Under the pieces are notes generated by a model that saw nothing but the letters and a program-made list of their open reading frames with translations, was not told where the DNA came from and did not search any database. 33,548 nucleotides of DNA from Pseudobutyrivibrio sp. (GTDB lineage Bacteria; Bacillota; Clostridia; Lachnospirales; Lachnospiraceae): assembly GCA_024681435.1 (NCBI GenBank), contig JAILAV010000113.1, positions 1 through 33,548 on the forward strand, read 5' to 3'. Shown here in pieces: positions 32,165 through 33,548 of this stretch; position 1 is the stretch's first letter; every line of letters begins with the position of its first letter. Position numbers and translations under genes: made by a program.

Positions 32165-33548
32165 TTATTCTGCCGGAACCTCTTCAACCTCAACCTCATC
32201 ATTATTATCCTTGAAGAATGAGATTTCCTGGTTGAGCTGAACAGCTATATCCTTCAAATCATCTGCTGAGTTTGCAAGACTTGCAACTGTAGCAGAAAGC
32301 TCTTGAACTGATGCTCCTGTAGTCTCAGATGATGCTGCGTTCTCTTCTGAGATTGCAGAAAGTGATGACATTGCATCAGATACAACTGCATTAGAAGATA
32401 CGCAAGTGCCAGCTCCACCAGCAATATCTCTTACACCCTCTACTGTTCCATCGATATCCTCAAGCATGCCATTTACAGAATTGAGAGTTCCACCAATAGC
32501 CTCTTGCTGCTCTAAGTTACCTTGCTTAACAAGATTTGCTGCTGCAACTGCTGCTTCAGACTGCTTAAGCAAAATATCCATCTCAGATCTGATATCCTGA
32601 GCCATGCTATCTGAATCATCAGCAAGTTTTCTAATTTCCTCAGCAACTACTGCGAAGCCCTTACCTGCTTCACCTGCACGAGCTGCTTCGATTGAAGCAT
32701 TAAGTGAAAGAAGATTTGTCTGAGCTGCAATACCAGAAATACCTTCTACTCGCTCATTAATATTAGCAACAGCATCCTTTGTTGCAGAAATAGTTTTAGC
32801 GATTTCTTCAATCTTTGCTGTCATATCACTACTTGAATTCTGAAGGTTAAGAAGTGAATGACTAGATTTCTCTGAAGCTTCCTTCATCTTACCAGCAAGA
32901 TTTTCCATGTTATCGGTAGAGTTCTGAACACCTGTAACTGCATCAGTGATTCTACCAACATTATCTGCTGCTTCCTGAATTTCCTCAGCCTGCTGAACAG
33001 CACCTGTTGCAATTTCTTGAACTGCTGTTGCAACAGTATCTGTTGTAGATGCAATCTGATTTGCCATATCTGCCAAGTCCTCAGAAGAAGTTGTTACTGT
33101 GGCTGCAGAATGCTTAATTGAAGCAACTATTCCACCTAATCTATCAATAACTGAGTTTGTACTACGGACAATTTCACCGAATTCATCTTTGCGCTTTGAG
33201 TATCCTTTAATCTTCTTGAAGCGACCATCTGCAAGATCTGAAATTGTGCTTGTAACTGCAAGTACAGGTCTTGTAAAGCTGTTAGCCATAAGAAGCGAAA
33301 TAACAATTGCCACTACCAAAAGGATAGCACCAATTATTACAACTAGTAATGCAGAACGCTTTGCCTCTACCATAATAGCTGACTCCTGCTCAGAAATAGC
33401 TACATAGAATCCTGTTGTAGGCTCTTTAATCCATGATGTATATGTGTTTGCTCCATCATATGCTTTTTCAAAAATACCGCTAGACTCTGATGATGTCATA
33501 AACTCATAACTACTTAAATCGTATTCCTCATCCGGTTTGATTTCAAAT
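32165..33548 (-). CDS. Methyl-accepting chemotaxis protein, 5' part outside the window
   Basis: The frame is open to the window edge (33548), so about 461 C-terminal residues are seen and the N-terminus is missing. The visible first part ([25 protein letters not shown]) looks like the end of an extracellular Cache sensor. A membrane segment ([23 protein letters not shown]) and a HAMP domain follow, then a long coiled-coil signalling domain with the hairpin tip [21 protein letters not shown]. The protein ends in an acidic tail ([13 protein letters not shown]). It reports an unknown ligand to CheA/CheW. An internal ATG at 33499 is not the true start, because the conserved sensor sequence continues upstream. 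Confidence 0.93.
   Translation of the reverse strand, partial: FEIKPDEEYDLSSYEFMTSSESSGIFEKAYDGANTYTSWIKEPTTGFYVAISEQESAIMVEAKRSALLVVIIGAILLVVAIVISLLMANSFTRPVLAVTSTISDLADGRFKKIKGYSKRKDEFGEIVRSTNSVIDRLGGIVASIKHSAATVTTSSEDLADMANQIASTTDTVATAVQEIATGAVQQAEEIQEAADNVGRITDAVTGVQNSTDNMENLAGKMKEASEKSSHSLLNLQNSSSDMTAKIEEIAKTISATKDAVANINERVEGISGIAAQTNLLSLNASIEAARAGEAGKGFAVVAEEIRKLADDSDSMAQDIRSEMDILLKQSEAAVAAANLVKQGNLEQQEAIGGTLNSVNGMLEDIDGTVEGVRDIAGGAGTCVSSNAVVSDAMSSLSAISEENAASSETTGASVQELSATVASLANSADDLKDIAVQLNQEISFFKDNNDEVEVEEVPAE

Noticed and set aside
1-33548. CRISPR arrays, tRNA or rRNA genes, insertion sequences, prophage genes
   Set aside because: No regularly spaced repeats, cloverleaf-like sequences, transposase or integrase motifs were seen on either strand by reading. 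A dedicated tRNA/ncRNA scan was not possible.

Overview
The window looks like a chromosome segment of an anaerobic, low-GC Firmicute, most likely a Lachnospiraceae member of the Butyrivibrio/Pseudobutyrivibrio type. The reasons are an AT-rich sequence with AGGAGG ribosome sites throughout, a type III glutamine synthetase, an ammonium transporter fused to a P-II domain, a GH120-type xylosidase with its own importer, and a CO-dehydrogenase-like protein. Almost everything is on the minus strand; only the Rrf2 regulator and the AraC regulator are on plus. This placement rests on gene content and is an inference.

Layout. (1) 50-451: Rrf2-family regulator with three cysteines. (2) 507-12514: an ammonium-assimilation block read right to left: gltB-gltD (glutamate synthase), asnB (asparagine synthetase), glnN (type III glutamine synthetase) and amt-PII. 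Three leaders in it (gltB, asnB, amt) carry the same device: a short stem with invariant hexaloop AAAGGC whose flanks covary (AGAC/GTCT, CGAC/GTCG, GCAC/GTGC), overlapping the 5' arm of an intrinsic terminator. This looks like ANTAR-type antitermination, but with one hexaloop instead of the usual two. (3) 12533-19099: a xylo-oligosaccharide-type locus: lipoprotein binding protein, two permeases, a cytoplasmic beta-helix GH120-like beta-xylosidase and a divergent AraC regulator. (4) 19091-23739: an operon of a NitT/TauT-type ABC importer plus a CooS homologue with a His-rich N-terminus. The CooS homologue has Asp where the active-site cluster of true CO dehydrogenases has a Cys ligand, so it is probably a deviant enzyme of the hybrid-cluster kind. 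(5) 23827-29745: a full ribose operon rbsK-D-A-C-B followed by rbsR, with tandem GAAAC-N2-GTTTC operators at its promoter. (6) 29847-32014: a small alarmone synthetase and a probable toxin-antitoxin pair (DUF3990-like ADP-ribosyltransferase fold plus XRE antitoxin). (7) 32165 to the window end: a chemotaxis receptor whose 5' part lies outside.

How the parts fit. Region 2 is a complete route from external ammonium to glutamine, glutamate and asparagine under one apparent RNA-level nitrogen switch. Regions 3 and 5 are carbon-uptake operons with local regulators. Region 4 is the least understood part: a transporter for an unknown small anion or N/S compound tied to a redox enzyme that may not act on CO. 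No tRNA, rRNA, insertion sequence, integrase or CRISPR array was seen.
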